The notes beneath the pieces are model-generated. The model was not told the origin of the DNA and did no database searches. It saw only the letters and a list, made by a program, of their open reading frames with translations. A DNA stretch of 64,000 bases, from contig NZ_JAHBZJ010000010.1 in NCBI RefSeq assembly GCF_019635455.1, positions 1 through 64,000 of the forward strand, in the 5' to 3' direction. Source of the DNA: Sphingomonas sp. (GTDB lineage Bacteria; Pseudomonadota; Alphaproteobacteria; Sphingomonadales; Sphingomonadaceae). Position 1 is the first letter of the stretch. Every line of letters starts with the position of its first letter. Position numbers and translations under genes: made by a program. Below are positions 15,986 to 24,986 of this stretch, in pieces.

Positions 15986-17217
15986 TGGCGGACTATCGCG
16001 CAAAGGTCGCGCTGGGTGACTCGCTGGTCCCGGTCGGGCTGCTGCGGTTCACGCACGCCGGGCCGCGGCAATTCTCAAGCTTTGCTTATGATCAGGCGTG
16101 GGTCGACAACCCGCGCCATTTCGACCTTTCCCCGGACATGCCGCTCGACGGCGGGCCATTTCATGCGTCTGCCCAGCAAGGCGAGCAGCGCGATGCGCTC
16201 GGTGGCGCCTTTGCCGACGCGGCGCCGGACAGTTGGGGCCGGAGGCTGCTTGAGCGCAACTATGGCAATGGCCTGAGCGAGTTCGAGTACCTGACCCTGT
16301 CCGACGATGCCTGCCGCCAGGGCGCGCTGCGCTTTCTAGATATGGACGGTGCCGTGATCACCGGCAGCGCCGCAGACGCGGTGCCGCGCCTTATCGATCT
16401 CGAAGCGCTGACTGCGATCGCGCGCGCCTATGAACAGGGAGCCGAGCTTTCCGCCGAAGACTTGGCGGCGCTTGCCGGCGCGGGGGGGTCGGGCGGCGCC
16501 CGTCCCAAGGCCAATGTGCGCGACGGGGACCATCTCTGGCTCGCCAAATTCACTTCGGTGCTCGATCAGCAGCCGGTCGAGCGCGCCGAGGTTGCCGTTC
16601 TGCGGCTCGCGGCGAAATGCGGCATCACCGTGCCGGAGGTCCGGCTCGAGCTGGCCGACACTCCCTATCCGGTCGCACTGCTGCGGCGGTTCGACAGGCA
16701 AGGGCTGGGACGGATTCCATATATTTCCGCGCGGACCGCGCTTGCCAAGCGCGGCACTGCGCTGGGCTCCTACACCGAGATCGTGGACTTCATGCGCGGT
16801 CATTCCGCCGATCCCATGCGGGATTTTGTCGAGCTCTACCGCCGCCTGGTCTTCACCATTCTGGTGTCGAACAAGGACGACCATCTGAAGAACCACGGCT
16901 TCCTCTACGTCGGCCGGGGCCAGTGGCGGCTGTCGCCGATGTTCGACGTCAATCCGGCGCCCGATCGCAATCCCTATCTCGAGACGGCGATCCTGGAAGG
17001 AGGCGCCCATGACCGATCGATCAGGCTCGCCTTCGAGGCCTGCGAGTTCTTCGAGATCAAGCCGCCCGATGCCCGTTCGCTGATCCGCGAGATGGCGACC
17101 ATAGTTGGGCAGAATTGGCGCAGTGCGATGCGCGACGCCGGCATCACCGGTGCGCAAGCGCGTAGCTTCGAGCCCGCCTTCGAACATGACGAAGCGGAGC
17201 TTTCCAGAGTTATATAG
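15985..17217 (+). CDS. hipA: HipA-family serine/threonine kinase toxin
   Basis: Toxin kinase of the HipA family, 410 residues (E. coli HipA is about 440). The N-subdomain-1 region (about 1-120) precedes the HipA_C kinase core. The glycine-rich nucleotide loop GGSGGARPK is at 167-175, a probable catalytic Lys188 in LWLAKF, the catalytic loop NKDDHLKNH at 296-304 and the metal-binding Asp321 (FDVNPAP). All key residues look intact, so the kinase is probably active. HipA of E. coli phosphorylates glutamyl-tRNA synthetase and triggers growth arrest; the target here is unknown. It is translationally coupled to the antitoxin. The stop codon touches the first of two downstream operator copies. Confidence 0.92.
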   Translation: MADYRAKVALGDSLVPVGLLRFTHAGPRQFSSFAYDQAWVDNPRHFDLSPDMPLDGGPFHASAQQGEQRDALGGAFADAAPDSWGRRLLERNYGNGLSEFEYLTLSDDACRQGALRFLDMDGAVITGSAADAVPRLIDLEALTAIARAYEQGAELSAEDLAALAGAGGSGGARPKANVRDGDHLWLAKFTSVLDQQPVERAEVAVLRLAAKCGITVPEVRLELADTPYPVALLRRFDRQGLGRIPYISARTALAKRGTALGSYTEIVDFMRGHSADPMRDFVELYRRLVFTILVSNKDDHLKNHGFLYVGRGQWRLSPMFDVNPAPDRNPYLETAILEGGAHDRSIRLAFEACEFFEIKPPDARSLIREMATIVGQNWRSAMRDAGITGAQARSFEPAFEHDEAELSRVI

Positions 17218-17259
17218 TCATATATGATATGATAACGGCCACAATCCGTCATATATGAT
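17217..17259. promoter_or_regulatory. Second operator pair downstream of hipA
   Basis: Two identical copies of GTCATATATGAT lie at 17217-17228 and 17248-17259, 31 bases apart. Sequence and spacing equal the pair in the hipBA promoter. The intervening bases differ, so this is not a simple duplication of the promoter. HipB is the obvious candidate ligand. Confidence 0.55.
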
Positions 17260-17328
17260 AGGTATTTTGCGCCGCTTGCCCGAAATATCTATATATTTTT
17301 TGGGGCAGCTTGCCAGGCCTGCGCCCTT

Positions 17329-17640
17329 CGGCACCGCCATCGCGATCCTGAAGCCCTCTGGCTGCTGCGGCGACTCGCTCCGGACTATCGGGCGATAGCC
17401 ACATTCCGACACGACAATCCCGAAGCGATCGTCGCCGAGAGTGCCTCGTTTGTTCATTCTTGCCGCAGCCATGGATTGATCGGAGGCCGGACTGTCGCCC
17501 TCGATGGCACGAAGATGCGTGCCATCACCCACCCGAAAAACATCGCGGGCGCGGAGCGATTGGCGCGAGACCTCGCGCATACCGGGCGCGAGATCAGCTG
17601 CTATCTTGAACGACTGCGCGGCGCTCGCGATCGTCCTGAC
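17329..17640 (+). pseudogene. Transposase remnant (IS1182-like)
   Basis: One frame carries about 100 residues recognisable as the N-terminal third of an IS1182-type DDE transposase: EALWLLRRLAPDY, TFRHDNPEAI, FVHSCRSHGLIGG and VALDGTKMRAI with the first catalytic Asp context. There is no start codon or N-terminus in frame, and the frame drifts into unrelated sequence near 17630. It is a decayed fragment, with no visible terminal repeats, supporting the view that the 15.3-17.9 kb stretch is an accumulation zone for mobile DNA. Confidence 0.65.
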
Positions 17641-17647
17641 GCACGGC

Positions 17648-17902
17648 ATGACCGCCCGGATCGACCGGAGCGCGCCGTTCGACGTGTTGACCGAATCGAT
17701 CGAGTTTCCGGTCCAGTCGCCGGAGGTGACCGACCTGCTCGCCGGCATGACGGCGGCGTTTCAGCGTAACTGGCCGGGCCGGACCGCGCTGGCGGTGAAG
17801 AAGATACTCAACAAGTTGCAGGTCGATCGTTCGATGGGCGGGCCGAAGGTCAGGGCGTTCCTGACCGTCGAGAAAGCGATGCGCCGGCTGCGCCCGGACT
17901 GA
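17648..17902 (+). CDS. Hypothetical small protein
   Basis: An 84-residue frame starting MTARIDRSAPFD and ending AMRRLRPD, not recognised. The frame stays open and protein-like upstream (SAAILNDCAALAIVLTHG), so it may be the C-terminal stub of a longer gene cut by the transposase remnant. No ribosome site precedes the ATG. It ends 12 bases before the convergent serine dehydratase gene. Confidence 0.4.
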   Translation: MTARIDRSAPFDVLTESIEFPVQSPEVTDLLAGMTAAFQRNWPGRTALAVKKILNKLQVDRSMGGPKVRAFLTVEKAMRRLRPD

Positions 17903-17914
17903 TCGACCGCGCCC

Positions 17915-19324
17915 TCAACATTCGACGACGTTGACCGCGAGGCCGCCGAGCGAGGTTTCCTTGTAACGATCGCTCATGTCGAGGCCGGTGCGCCGCATCG
18001 TCTCGATCACCTCGTCCAGGCTGACGCGGTGAGTGCCGTCGCCCAGCATCGCCAGCCGCGCCGCCTCGATCGCCTTGACCGATCCGACCGCGTTGCGTTC
18101 GATGCACGGCACCTGGACCAGCCCGCCAACCGGATCGCAGGTGAGGCCAAGATTATGCTCCATACCGATTTCGGCGGCGTTCTCGATCTGGCCGGGGCTC
18201 GCGCCGAGCGCGGCCGCGAGGCCGGCGGCGGCCATCGAACAGGCGACGCCAACTTCGCCCTGACACCCCACCTCCGCGCCGGAGATCGAGGCGTTTTCCT
18301 TGAACAGCGCGCCGATCGCGGCGGCGGTGAGCAGGAAATCCTCGACCCCCTGCTGCGTGGCCGCCGGAGCGAAGCGCTCATAATAGCGCAGCACCGCCGG
18401 GATGATCCCCGCCGCGCCATTGGTGGGCGCGGTGACGACCCGCCCCCCGGCGGCATTCTCCTCGTTCACCGCGAGCGCCCAGAGGTTGATCCAGTCGATG
18501 ACGGTCAGCGGATCGGCGAGCGCGCGCTCCTGCCGGGCGAGCAGGGTGCGGTGGATGCACGGCGCGCGCCGCTTGACCCGCAACCCGCCGGGCAGTTCGG
18601 ACAGGTCCGACCGAATGCCGCGATCGATGCATGCCGACATCGCATCGCGGATCGCGCCGAGCCGGACCGACACCTCTGCCGGGGCCAGCGCCGCCTCCTC
18701 ATTCTCGCGCATCATCCGCGCGATCGTCTTGCCGGTCTGCACCGCGCGGGCGAGCAGTTCAGCGCCCGAGCGAAAGGGGTGCGGGACGACCGCCGCGTCG
18801 TCGCCCAGCGGCGGGCCGGCATTTCCGCCGGACAGCGGCAGGTCGCGCGCCGCCTGCGCCGCGACCTGATCCTCGTCCAGCACCGCTCCGCCCCCGACCG
18901 AATAATAGGTACGGCGCAGGATCGCGACGCCATCGACGTCAAAGGCGATGCAGGTCATCGCGTTGGAATGGAAATCGAGCCGTTCGCGGGTGAGGTAGCG
19001 CAGGTCGCGTCCCTCATCGAACGCGATCGGATCGCCTCCGCCCAGCGGCAGGCACCCGCTCGCGCGGATTTCGCGCACCTGCGCGTCGGCGGCATCGGGA
19101 TCGATATCGGCGGGAACGTTGCCGGCCAGGCCCAGCAGCACCGCGCGATCGGTCGCATGCCCACGACCGGTCAGCGCGAGCGACCCGAACAGATCGACCT
19201 CGACCCGAACGGCGCGACCGGCCGCGCGCGCCGCGAAATCCGCAGCGGCGGTCATCGGCCCCATCGTGTGCGAACTCGACGGGCCGACCCCGATCTTGAA
19301 CAGGTCGAAACTGCTGGTGACCAT
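17915..19324 (-). CDS. sdaA: L-serine ammonia-lyase (single-chain, iron-sulfur)
   Basis: L-serine dehydratase converting serine to pyruvate and ammonia in the cytosol, 469 residues, the usual size of the single-chain bacterial enzyme. The N-terminal beta domain begins [20 protein letters not shown], the family signature. The C-terminal catalytic domain carries the cysteine motifs [14 protein letters not shown] and [20 protein letters not shown] that hold the [4Fe-4S] cluster. It is a monocistronic gene facing the accessory region; the upstream neighbour (a sodium symporter gene) is divergent. Confidence 0.95.
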   Translation of the reverse strand: MVTSSFDLFKIGVGPSSSHTMGPMTAAADFAARAAGRAVRVEVDLFGSLALTGRGHATDRAVLLGLAGNVPADIDPDAADAQVREIRASGCLPLGGGDPIAFDEGRDLRYLTRERLDFHSNAMTCIAFDVDGVAILRRTYYSVGGGAVLDEDQVAAQAARDLPLSGGNAGPPLGDDAAVVPHPFRSGAELLARAVQTGKTIARMMRENEEAALAPAEVSVRLGAIRDAMSACIDRGIRSDLSELPGGLRVKRRAPCIHRTLLARQERALADPLTVIDWINLWALAVNEENAAGGRVVTAPTNGAAGIIPAVLRYYERFAPAATQQGVEDFLLTAAAIGALFKENASISGAEVGCQGEVGVACSMAAAGLAAALGASPGQIENAAEIGMEHNLGLTCDPVGGLVQVPCIERNAVGSVKAIEAARLAMLGDGTHRVSLDEVIETMRRTGLDMSDRYKETSLGGLAVNVVEC

Positions 19325-19487
19325 GGCATGCCCTCACTGCGCCGGCCTGTCCCCGCCGGTCGCCGCCATCCTCTACAGATCGCGCGCGGCTTGTCGATGC
19401 ACGGACAATCGGGGCGCGGACAGTCGGGGCGCGACGGATTGCCTTTGCCGCGCAAGGCGATAGCGTGGCGGCGGAGGGGGAAGCCGT

Positions 19488-21029
19488 TTGACGTCACCAT
19501 TCGCGCCGCTCGACTGGACCGTGGTCGCGCTTTACCTCGCGCTGCTGGCGGCGACCGGCTGGGCCTCGTCGCGGCGCGCGGCGCGGAGCGCGGGTGACTA
19601 TTTCCTGGCCGGGCGCAGCGTGCCGGCATGGCTGGCGGCGATTTCGGTGCTGGCGACCACCCAGTCCGCCGCCACCTTTCTGGGCGCGCCGGACAACAGC
19701 TTTCGCGGCGACCTGAGCTATCTGGGCGTCGTGCTGGCGTCGATCGCCGCGGCGCTGGTGGTCGCCCATATGCTGATACCGCGGTTCTACGCGATGCGGG
19801 TATCGACGGTGTACGAGCTGCTGGAGGCGCGGTTCGACCGGCGGGCCATGCGCAGCGCGGGGGCGATGTTCCTGATCGGCCGGGTGTTTTCCGATGGCGC
19901 GCGCGTGTATCTGGCGGGGATCGCGCTGTCGATGATCGCCTTTTCGCGGATCGATGCAGCATCGGTGCTGCTCGCCTGTGCGGGGCTGGTCGCCGCGAGC
20001 CTCGTCTTCACCTTTCGCGGTGGCCTCAAATCGGTGATCTGGAACGATTTCGTCCAGTTCGTGATCTATGCCGGATCGGCGGTCGCGGTGCTGGTGTTCC
20101 TGCGCGCATCGATCCCGCTCGACACCGGCGATCTGGTCGCGGCGCTGCGCACGGCGCCGGGCGGGGTCGATAAGCTGCGGCTGTTCGACGTCTCGACCGA
20201 CCTCGCCCGGCCCTTCACCGTGCTGGCGATGATCAGCGGGCTGTTGCTGCTGAACATCGCCAATGCCGGGCTGGATCAGGACACGACCCAGCGCCTGCTC
20301 GCCAGCCCCGACGCAAGGACCGGCGCGCGCGGACTGATCCTTTCGGCACTGGTCAGCGTGCCGGTCATCGCGGTGTTCGTCGCGATCGGGCTGTTGCTGC
20401 ACATCTATTACGAGCGGCCCGACCTGATGGGCGTGGACCGCGCCGCCGCGAGCAGTTTCGCCGGCGAGAAGGTGACGATCTTCATGCACTATATCCTGAC
20501 GCAGTTGCCCGCCGGGCTGCGCGGGCTGGTCAGCGTGGGCGTGGCGGCGGCGGCGGTATCGACCGTCACCTCGTCGCTCAACTCGCTCTCGTCGGTGCTG
20601 GTCAGCGATTTCTACCGGCCCTGGCGGGAGAAGCGCGGCGCGGTGCCGGACCGGCATTTCGTGATGGCCGGCCGCTGGGGCATGGCCGGCTTCGCGCTCG
20701 CGCTGTTTGCCGCCGCGTCGGTAAGCCTGGTGTGGCAGCGGCACAGCGACATGCCGCTGCTGGAATTCGCGTTGCAGGTGATGATCTTTGCCTATGCCGG
20801 CCTGCTGGGCGTCTATTTCGTCGCGCTGTTCACGCGTCGCGGCACCGCGCCGTCGGCGATCGGCGGGATGATCGGCGGATTCGCGACCGTGCTGCTGCTC
20901 CAGCCCTTCCTGCTGGGGCCGGGCGGGTTCGCCTTTCCCTATCAGCTGGTGATCGGGACGATCGTGTCGGCGGCGATCACCGCGATCCCGCGCGGAAAGC
21001 ACGTGACGGCGGCGCGCGCGCGCGATTAG
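19488..21029 (+). CDS. Sodium:solute symporter (SSS family)
   Basis: Inner-membrane secondary transporter of the SSS family, 513 residues and about 13 transmembrane helices. It shows the family's early AGDYFLAGRSVPAWLAAISV segment, the TQSAATFLGAP helix and the later VSVGVAAAAVSTVTSSLNSLS segment that contributes sodium ligands. Substrate is not predictable (sugars, amino acids, sialic acid in relatives). It starts with TTG at 19488, supported by GGAGGGGG eight bases upstream; no ATG fits. It is divergent from sdaA, so a serine or related substrate is imaginable but unproven. Confidence 0.9.
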   Translation: MTSPFAPLDWTVVALYLALLAATGWASSRRAARSAGDYFLAGRSVPAWLAAISVLATTQSAATFLGAPDNSFRGDLSYLGVVLASIAAALVVAHMLIPRFYAMRVSTVYELLEARFDRRAMRSAGAMFLIGRVFSDGARVYLAGIALSMIAFSRIDAASVLLACAGLVAASLVFTFRGGLKSVIWNDFVQFVIYAGSAVAVLVFLRASIPLDTGDLVAALRTAPGGVDKLRLFDVSTDLARPFTVLAMISGLLLLNIANAGLDQDTTQRLLASPDARTGARGLILSALVSVPVIAVFVAIGLLLHIYYERPDLMGVDRAAASSFAGEKVTIFMHYILTQLPAGLRGLVSVGVAAAAVSTVTSSLNSLSSVLVSDFYRPWREKRGAVPDRHFVMAGRWGMAGFALALFAAASVSLVWQRHSDMPLLEFALQVMIFAYAGLLGVYFVALFTRRGTAPSAIGGMIGGFATVLLLQPFLLGPGGFAFPYQLVIGTIVSAAITAIPRGKHVTAARARD

Positions 21030-21086
21030 GATATCGCCCGTCGGGCCACGGTTCGCGCCGCCCGTCGCATCATAAGTGGAGTATCC

Positions 21087-21998
21087 ATGTTGCTTCGTCC
21101 GTTTCTTCAGGCCGCCGCGCTGGCGCTGTCCTTCCTCACCGTGCCGGCATTCGCGCAGGAGGCCGCCCCCGCCGCGCCGGCGACCCAGGACGCCGATCCC
21201 GCCTTGTGGGTGGTCAAGGATGCGGACACCACCATCTATCTGTTCGGGACCGTCCACGCGCTCAAACCCGGCCTCAGCTGGTTCGACGAGGCGGTGCGCA
21301 AGGCGTTCGACGCCAGCGGCGAGCTGGTGACCGAAATCGGCGCGACGCCCGATCCGGCGGAGATGCAGCCGCTGATCATCAAATATGGGCTGAACATGAC
21401 CGGCCCGTCGCTGACCGAGCGGCTGCCCGAGGACAAGCGTGCGCTGTTTGCGAAGACGGTCGCCGATCTGGGCCTTCCCGCCGCGGTGATCGACCGGTTC
21501 GATCCGTGGCTGGCGGCGGTGCAGATGACGATGATGGCGATCCAGAAACACGGATATGACGGCAAGAACGGCGTCGAGGAGGCGCTGAATGCGGCGGCGA
21601 AGGCGGAGAACAAGCCGGTCAGCGGGCTGGAAACCGTCGATGAACAGCTGCGCATCTTTGATTCGCTGTCAGAGGATGCGCAGATCAAATATCTGATCGA
21701 GACGATGGAGACGATCGCCGACGCCGGCACGATGCTCGACAAGATGGTCGCCGAATGGGGTAAGGGCGATGCCGACGGACTGGCCGCGCTGATGAACGAG
21801 GATGTCGAAAGCTCGCCCGAAATCGCCAAGGCGCTGCTCGCCGATCGCAACGCCCGCTGGGCGGCGTGGATCGAAACGCGGCTGGCGAAGCCGGGCGTCG
21901 TGTTCCTGGCGGTGGGTGCCGGGCATCTGGCGGGACCGGAAAGCGTCCAGATGTTCCTCAAGCAGCGGAAGATCGAGACGAGCCGGATCGCCTATTGA
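21087..21998 (+). CDS. TraB/GumN family protein, secreted
   Basis: Periplasmic protein of 303 residues with a cleavable signal peptide (cleavage near AFA-Q at about 23). It belongs to the TraB/GumN group of putative metal-dependent hydrolases: the N-terminal IYLFGTVHALKPG (GxxH) and the C-terminal FLAVGAGHLAGPESV (GxGH) motifs are both present. Function in bacteria is poorly defined; protease-like roles have been suggested for relatives. It follows the symporter by 57 bases on the same strand. Confidence 0.88.
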   Translation: MLLRPFLQAAALALSFLTVPAFAQEAAPAAPATQDADPALWVVKDADTTIYLFGTVHALKPGLSWFDEAVRKAFDASGELVTEIGATPDPAEMQPLIIKYGLNMTGPSLTERLPEDKRALFAKTVADLGLPAAVIDRFDPWLAAVQMTMMAIQKHGYDGKNGVEEALNAAAKAENKPVSGLETVDEQLRIFDSLSEDAQIKYLIETMETIADAGTMLDKMVAEWGKGDADGLAALMNEDVESSPEIAKALLADRNARWAAWIETRLAKPGVVFLAVGAGHLAGPESVQMFLKQRKIETSRIAY

Positions 21999-22757
21999 TC
22001 AGAAGAGCAGCGGTTCGCGGCTGGGGCGCAGCACCGGGCCGCGTCCGCGCCGCCGTTCCAGTTCGATCCCGGCAGTGTAGCGGATGTCGATGTCGCGATC
22101 CTGAAGGAAGGCGTCGAGCGCGTCGTCGTCGATCTCGCTCCATTCCTTGCCGCGATCGGGGCCGTAGCGCACGCGCGGCAGCAGGCCCGGCAGCTTCGAC
22201 CATTCGATCAGCTGTTCCACGCTTGCTTCGTTGAGCATGTCGCGCAGGTGGAATGCGGTCACATAGGCGTCGGGAAAGGCGCGATGAACCGGCAGGCCGC
22301 GCGCATGCTCCAGCCCCTCGGGCATGCGGAAATAGCGCAGCATCTGGTTCGAAAAGCCCGGGCTTCCCGGCCAGAGCCGCATCGCGCATTTCCAGGTGCA
22401 GATCCAGTCGGCGCCCCGGGTCAGCGCAGGCGTGCAGAACTGTTCCTCGAACGTGGCGCGATGCGCGGCCAGGGCGATGCGGCGCGGCCAGGGGTCGAGG
22501 ATCGGGCGGGCGACATCATGCCACCAGGGTGCGTCGGCGACATCGACATCGCGGATATGGTGGACCGCCATGGTGAGCGGCGGGATCGGGCGACCGGGAT
22601 TGACCAGGCGGTTGCCCCCCTCCCCCATCAATTCCCAGCGTCCGTCCGGCCCGCGCGCGACATCCTGCCACCCGATTTCGCACACCGCATGCGCGGGCGG
22701 CGCGTTGCCGGTGGTTTCGAGGTCGATGACGCGGATGATCTGGGGCTGGTCGGCCAT
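21999..22757 (-). CDS. 3'-5' exonuclease, DEDDh (DnaQ-like) family
   Basis: Exonuclease of the DnaQ fold, 252 residues. Exo I is VIDLETTG near residue 10 (Asp and Glu metal ligands) and Exo III is HRAFPDAYVT (catalytic His, then Asp, the DEDDh subtype). Start at 22757 gives MADQPQIIRVIDLETTG; the open frame extends upstream through the 13-base repeats and into a neighbour, which is artefactual. Members process DNA or RNA 3' ends; the C-terminal 70 residues are an extension with no known domain. Its stop lies next to the end of the convergent TraB-like gene. Confidence 0.88.
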   Translation of the reverse strand: MADQPQIIRVIDLETTGNAPPAHAVCEIGWQDVARGPDGRWELMGEGGNRLVNPGRPIPPLTMAVHHIRDVDVADAPWWHDVARPILDPWPRRIALAAHRATFEEQFCTPALTRGADWICTWKCAMRLWPGSPGFSNQMLRYFRMPEGLEHARGLPVHRAFPDAYVTAFHLRDMLNEASVEQLIEWSKLPGLLPRVRYGPDRGKEWSEIDDDALDAFLQDRDIDIRYTAGIELERRRGRGPVLRPSREPLLF

Positions 22758-22793
22758 GCCCCCATGTGGGGAAGCGGGGCCGATTCGGCCACC

Positions 22794-22856
22794 CCTAATC
22801 CCCGGCCCTAATCCCCGGCCCTGATCCCCGGCCCTGATCCCCGGCCCTGATCCCCC
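22794..22856. repeat. 13-base tandem repeat, nearly five copies
   Basis: Unit CCTRATCCCCGGC. Copies 1-2 (22794-22806, 22807-22819) read CCTAAT and copies 3-5 read CCTGAT. The array lies between two minus-strand genes and covers the last codons and stop of the DUF1801 gene. Being 13 bases, a copy gain or loss would change the reading frame. Confidence 0.9.
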
Positions 22857-23248
22857 GGTGCGGCCCGCGTCGCTGCGATCCAGCGGGCGACCAGCGCCAC
22901 CAGCTGCCCACGCCGCGCCGCGATCGCTCCGGCATCGGCAACCTGAATCACGCCGCGATCGGGCGCCGGCCAGCTGGCCAGCCGGTCGGGATCGTCGAAC
23001 GACCAGCCGTCGAGGCGCTTTGCACCGACCCCGCGATGCAGGACCATGCGGACCCCGCCCGTTCGTTCGAGGCCCAGCGTCACCCTGTGGTCGGCGCCGT
23101 CGCGAAAGCTGGGCGCGTTCCACTTGATCTCCTCGACCAGCTCGGGCGCGGCGGCACGGACGATCGCACGCAGGGCATCGACCGGCGCGCGCAGGTCCGG
23201 CGGGAGCGCCGCGAGCCAGCTATCGACCGGTCCGGCGCGCCCCGCCAC
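22808..23248 (-). CDS. DUF1801 family protein
   Basis: Small cytosolic protein of 146 residues with the DUF1801/YdhG-like alpha+beta domain (about 10-110: PPDLRAPVDALRAIVRAAAPELVEEIKWNAPSF split by loops, and later MVLHRGVGAKRLDGWSFDDP). Function is unknown. The final dozen residues (DQGRGSGPGIRAGD) are encoded by the 13-base tandem array, and the TAG stop arises only from the CCTAAT variant of the repeat. The functional protein therefore probably ends near residue 130. It precedes the exonuclease gene and follows phosphomannomutase by 3 bases, likely one operon. Confidence 0.85.
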   Translation of the reverse strand: MAGRAGPVDSWLAALPPDLRAPVDALRAIVRAAAPELVEEIKWNAPSFRDGADHRVTLGLERTGGVRMVLHRGVGAKRLDGWSFDDPDRLASWPAPDRGVIQVADAGAIAARRGQLVALVARWIAATRAAPGDQGRGSGPGIRAGD

Positions 23249-23251
23249 GGC

Positions 23252-24634
23252 TCAGTGCGCCGCCTGTGGCCCGCGCTGAAGCCCGCTCGCGGCGAGCTGC
23301 GCATCGATCTGGGCGAGCAGCCGGTCGAGCCCCTCCTGGCTGCGCGCTTCGGCGCGGGCGACCAGGACGTCCTGGGTATTCGACGCGCGCAGCAGCCACC
23401 AGCCATCGGGCGTATTGACCCGCGCGCCATCGGTGTCGTTCACCGCGACGCCGTCGCCCTTAAGCCTTGCCAGCACCTCATCGATCACCGCGAACTTGCG
23501 GCTCTCATCGACCTGGAAGCGCATTTCCGGGGTGTTGACAAAGGCCGGCATGTCACCGCGAATCTCGCTCATCGACCGGCCGATGAGATGGACCGCGTTA
23601 ATCAGCTGCACGGCGGCATATTGGGCGTCGTCAAAGCCGTAATAATCCTGTGCGAAGAAGATATGGCCGCTCATCTCGCCGGCGAGCGGCGATTGGGTTT
23701 CCTTCATCTTGGTCTTCACCAGGCTGTGGCCGGTCTTCCACATCAGCGGCTCGCCGCCCAGTTCGGCGACGCGATCGAACAGCATCTGCGATGCCTTCAC
23801 ATCGGCGATGATCGTCGCCCCCGGCTCCTTCCTGAGCACCGGTTCGGCCAGAATGGACAGAAGCTGATCGCCCCAGATCACACGGCCTTCCCCGTCGATC
23901 GCGCCGATCCGGTCGCCGTCGCCATCAAAGGCCAGTCCGAAATCGAGGCTCTTCTCCGCGACCAGCGCCTTCAGATCGGCCAGATTCTTCTCTTCGGTCG
24001 GATCGGGATGATGGTTGGGAAAATTGCCGTCCACATCGGTGAACAGCGTGTGGTGCTCACCCGGCAGCAGCTTGACCAGCTTCTCGATCACCGGGCCGGC
24101 GGCGCCGTTGCCGGTATCCCAGCCGATCCGGAAGCTGCCACCGGCATAGCCCGCGAGCAGCCGGCCGACATAATTGTCGAGGATGTCGGCATCGGTGACC
24201 GCACCGGTGCCGTCCTCCCAATCGCCTTCCGCCGCCAGCTTGCCGATCGTCTGAATGTCCTGGCCGAAAAACGGACGGTGCTGAAACACCATCTTGAAGC
24301 CATTGTAATTGCCGGGGTTATGGCTGCCGGTTATCTGGATGCCGCCGTCCACCTCCAGCGTCGCCTCGGCATAATAGAGCATCGGCGTGGGGCCGAGACC
24401 GACCCGCACGACGTCGCAGCCCGAAGCGGTCAGCCCCTCGATCAGCGCCGCCTCCAGCGCGGGCGAGGAAACGCGCCCGTCGCGCCCGACCGCGACCCGG
24501 TGGCCGCCGGCGCGGCGCAGCAGCGTCGCGAAACCGCGGCCGATCGCGCGCGCGTCGTCCGGCCCCAGCGTCTGGCCGACGATGCCGCGGATATCATACT
24601 CGCGAAGCGAGGTCGGATCGAAACGATGCGTCAT
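23252..24634 (-). CDS. Phosphomannomutase/phosphoglucomutase
   Basis: Alpha-D-phosphohexomutase of the AlgC/ManB group, 460 residues, interconverting mannose-6-P and mannose-1-P (often also the glucose pair) for polysaccharide and GDP-mannose synthesis. The catalytic phosphoserine loop is TGSHNP (Ser104), the magnesium loop DGDGDR (237-242), the sugar loop GEMSGHIFF and the phosphate loop RASNTQ, all in order. It is the likely first gene of a short minus-strand unit with the DUF1801 and exonuclease genes. Confidence 0.95.
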   Translation of the reverse strand: MTHRFDPTSLREYDIRGIVGQTLGPDDARAIGRGFATLLRRAGGHRVAVGRDGRVSSPALEAALIEGLTASGCDVVRVGLGPTPMLYYAEATLEVDGGIQITGSHNPGNYNGFKMVFQHRPFFGQDIQTIGKLAAEGDWEDGTGAVTDADILDNYVGRLLAGYAGGSFRIGWDTGNGAAGPVIEKLVKLLPGEHHTLFTDVDGNFPNHHPDPTEEKNLADLKALVAEKSLDFGLAFDGDGDRIGAIDGEGRVIWGDQLLSILAEPVLRKEPGATIIADVKASQMLFDRVAELGGEPLMWKTGHSLVKTKMKETQSPLAGEMSGHIFFAQDYYGFDDAQYAAVQLINAVHLIGRSMSEIRGDMPAFVNTPEMRFQVDESRKFAVIDEVLARLKGDGVAVNDTDGARVNTPDGWWLLRASNTQDVLVARAEARSQEGLDRLLAQIDAQLAASGLQRGPQAAH

Positions 24635-24685
24635 GGGGCCTCCAGCAAATCAGTCGCGCCTTAAGTCGTCGGCGCGGCGAAAAGT

Positions 24686-24985
24686 TCAACCGTCGCGGTT
24701 TTTGAGCAGCGTATCGCGCGCCGCATTGACCTGTCGCGTCAGTTCGGGCGAGCCGCCGCGATCGGGGTGGACGCTGGCGATCAGCCGGCGATGGGCGGCG
24801 CGAATCTCGTCCGGGCCGGCATCGGCGGCCACGCCCAGCACCGCGCGCGCCTCTGCATCGCGCCCGCGCGGGGGCGCGGGGGGTGGCGCCGGCTTCGGCG
24901 TGCCGGGCATCGGTCGGCCCCAGCCATGCCACATCCGGAACCCGAGCCAGCCGACCGCGAGCGCGGCAAGGAATTTGAACAGCAT
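24686..24985 (-). CDS. Membrane-anchored J-domain protein
   Basis: DnaJ-like co-chaperone of 99 residues: an N-terminal hydrophobic helix (about 3-20), a Pro-rich linker and a C-terminal J domain with the essential HPD motif (VHPDRGGSPELT). The architecture is like the mitochondrial import protein Pam18/TIM14 and the bacterial homologues in alphaproteobacteria. It would stimulate DnaK at the inner membrane. It ends 50 bases before phosphomannomutase and begins one base after the end of the upstream mipZ gene. Confidence 0.88.
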   Translation of the reverse strand: MLFKFLAALAVGWLGFRMWHGWGRPMPGTPKPAPPPAPPRGRDAEARAVLGVAADAGPDEIRAAHRRLIASVHPDRGGSPELTRQVNAARDTLLKNRDG

Positions 24986-24986
24986 G

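Noticed and set aside
17218..17748. 176-codon minus frame downstream of hipA
   Set aside because: It runs antisense to the transposase remnant and crosses the operator pair; no recognisable product.
19494..21551. 685-codon minus frame opposite the symporter and TraB-like genes
   Set aside because: Antisense shadow of two well-supported genes; very rich in Arg, Gln and His with no domain.
22794..22856. CRISPR-like array
   Set aside because: The 13-base units are directly adjacent without spacers and no cas genes are near; it is a simple tandem repeat.
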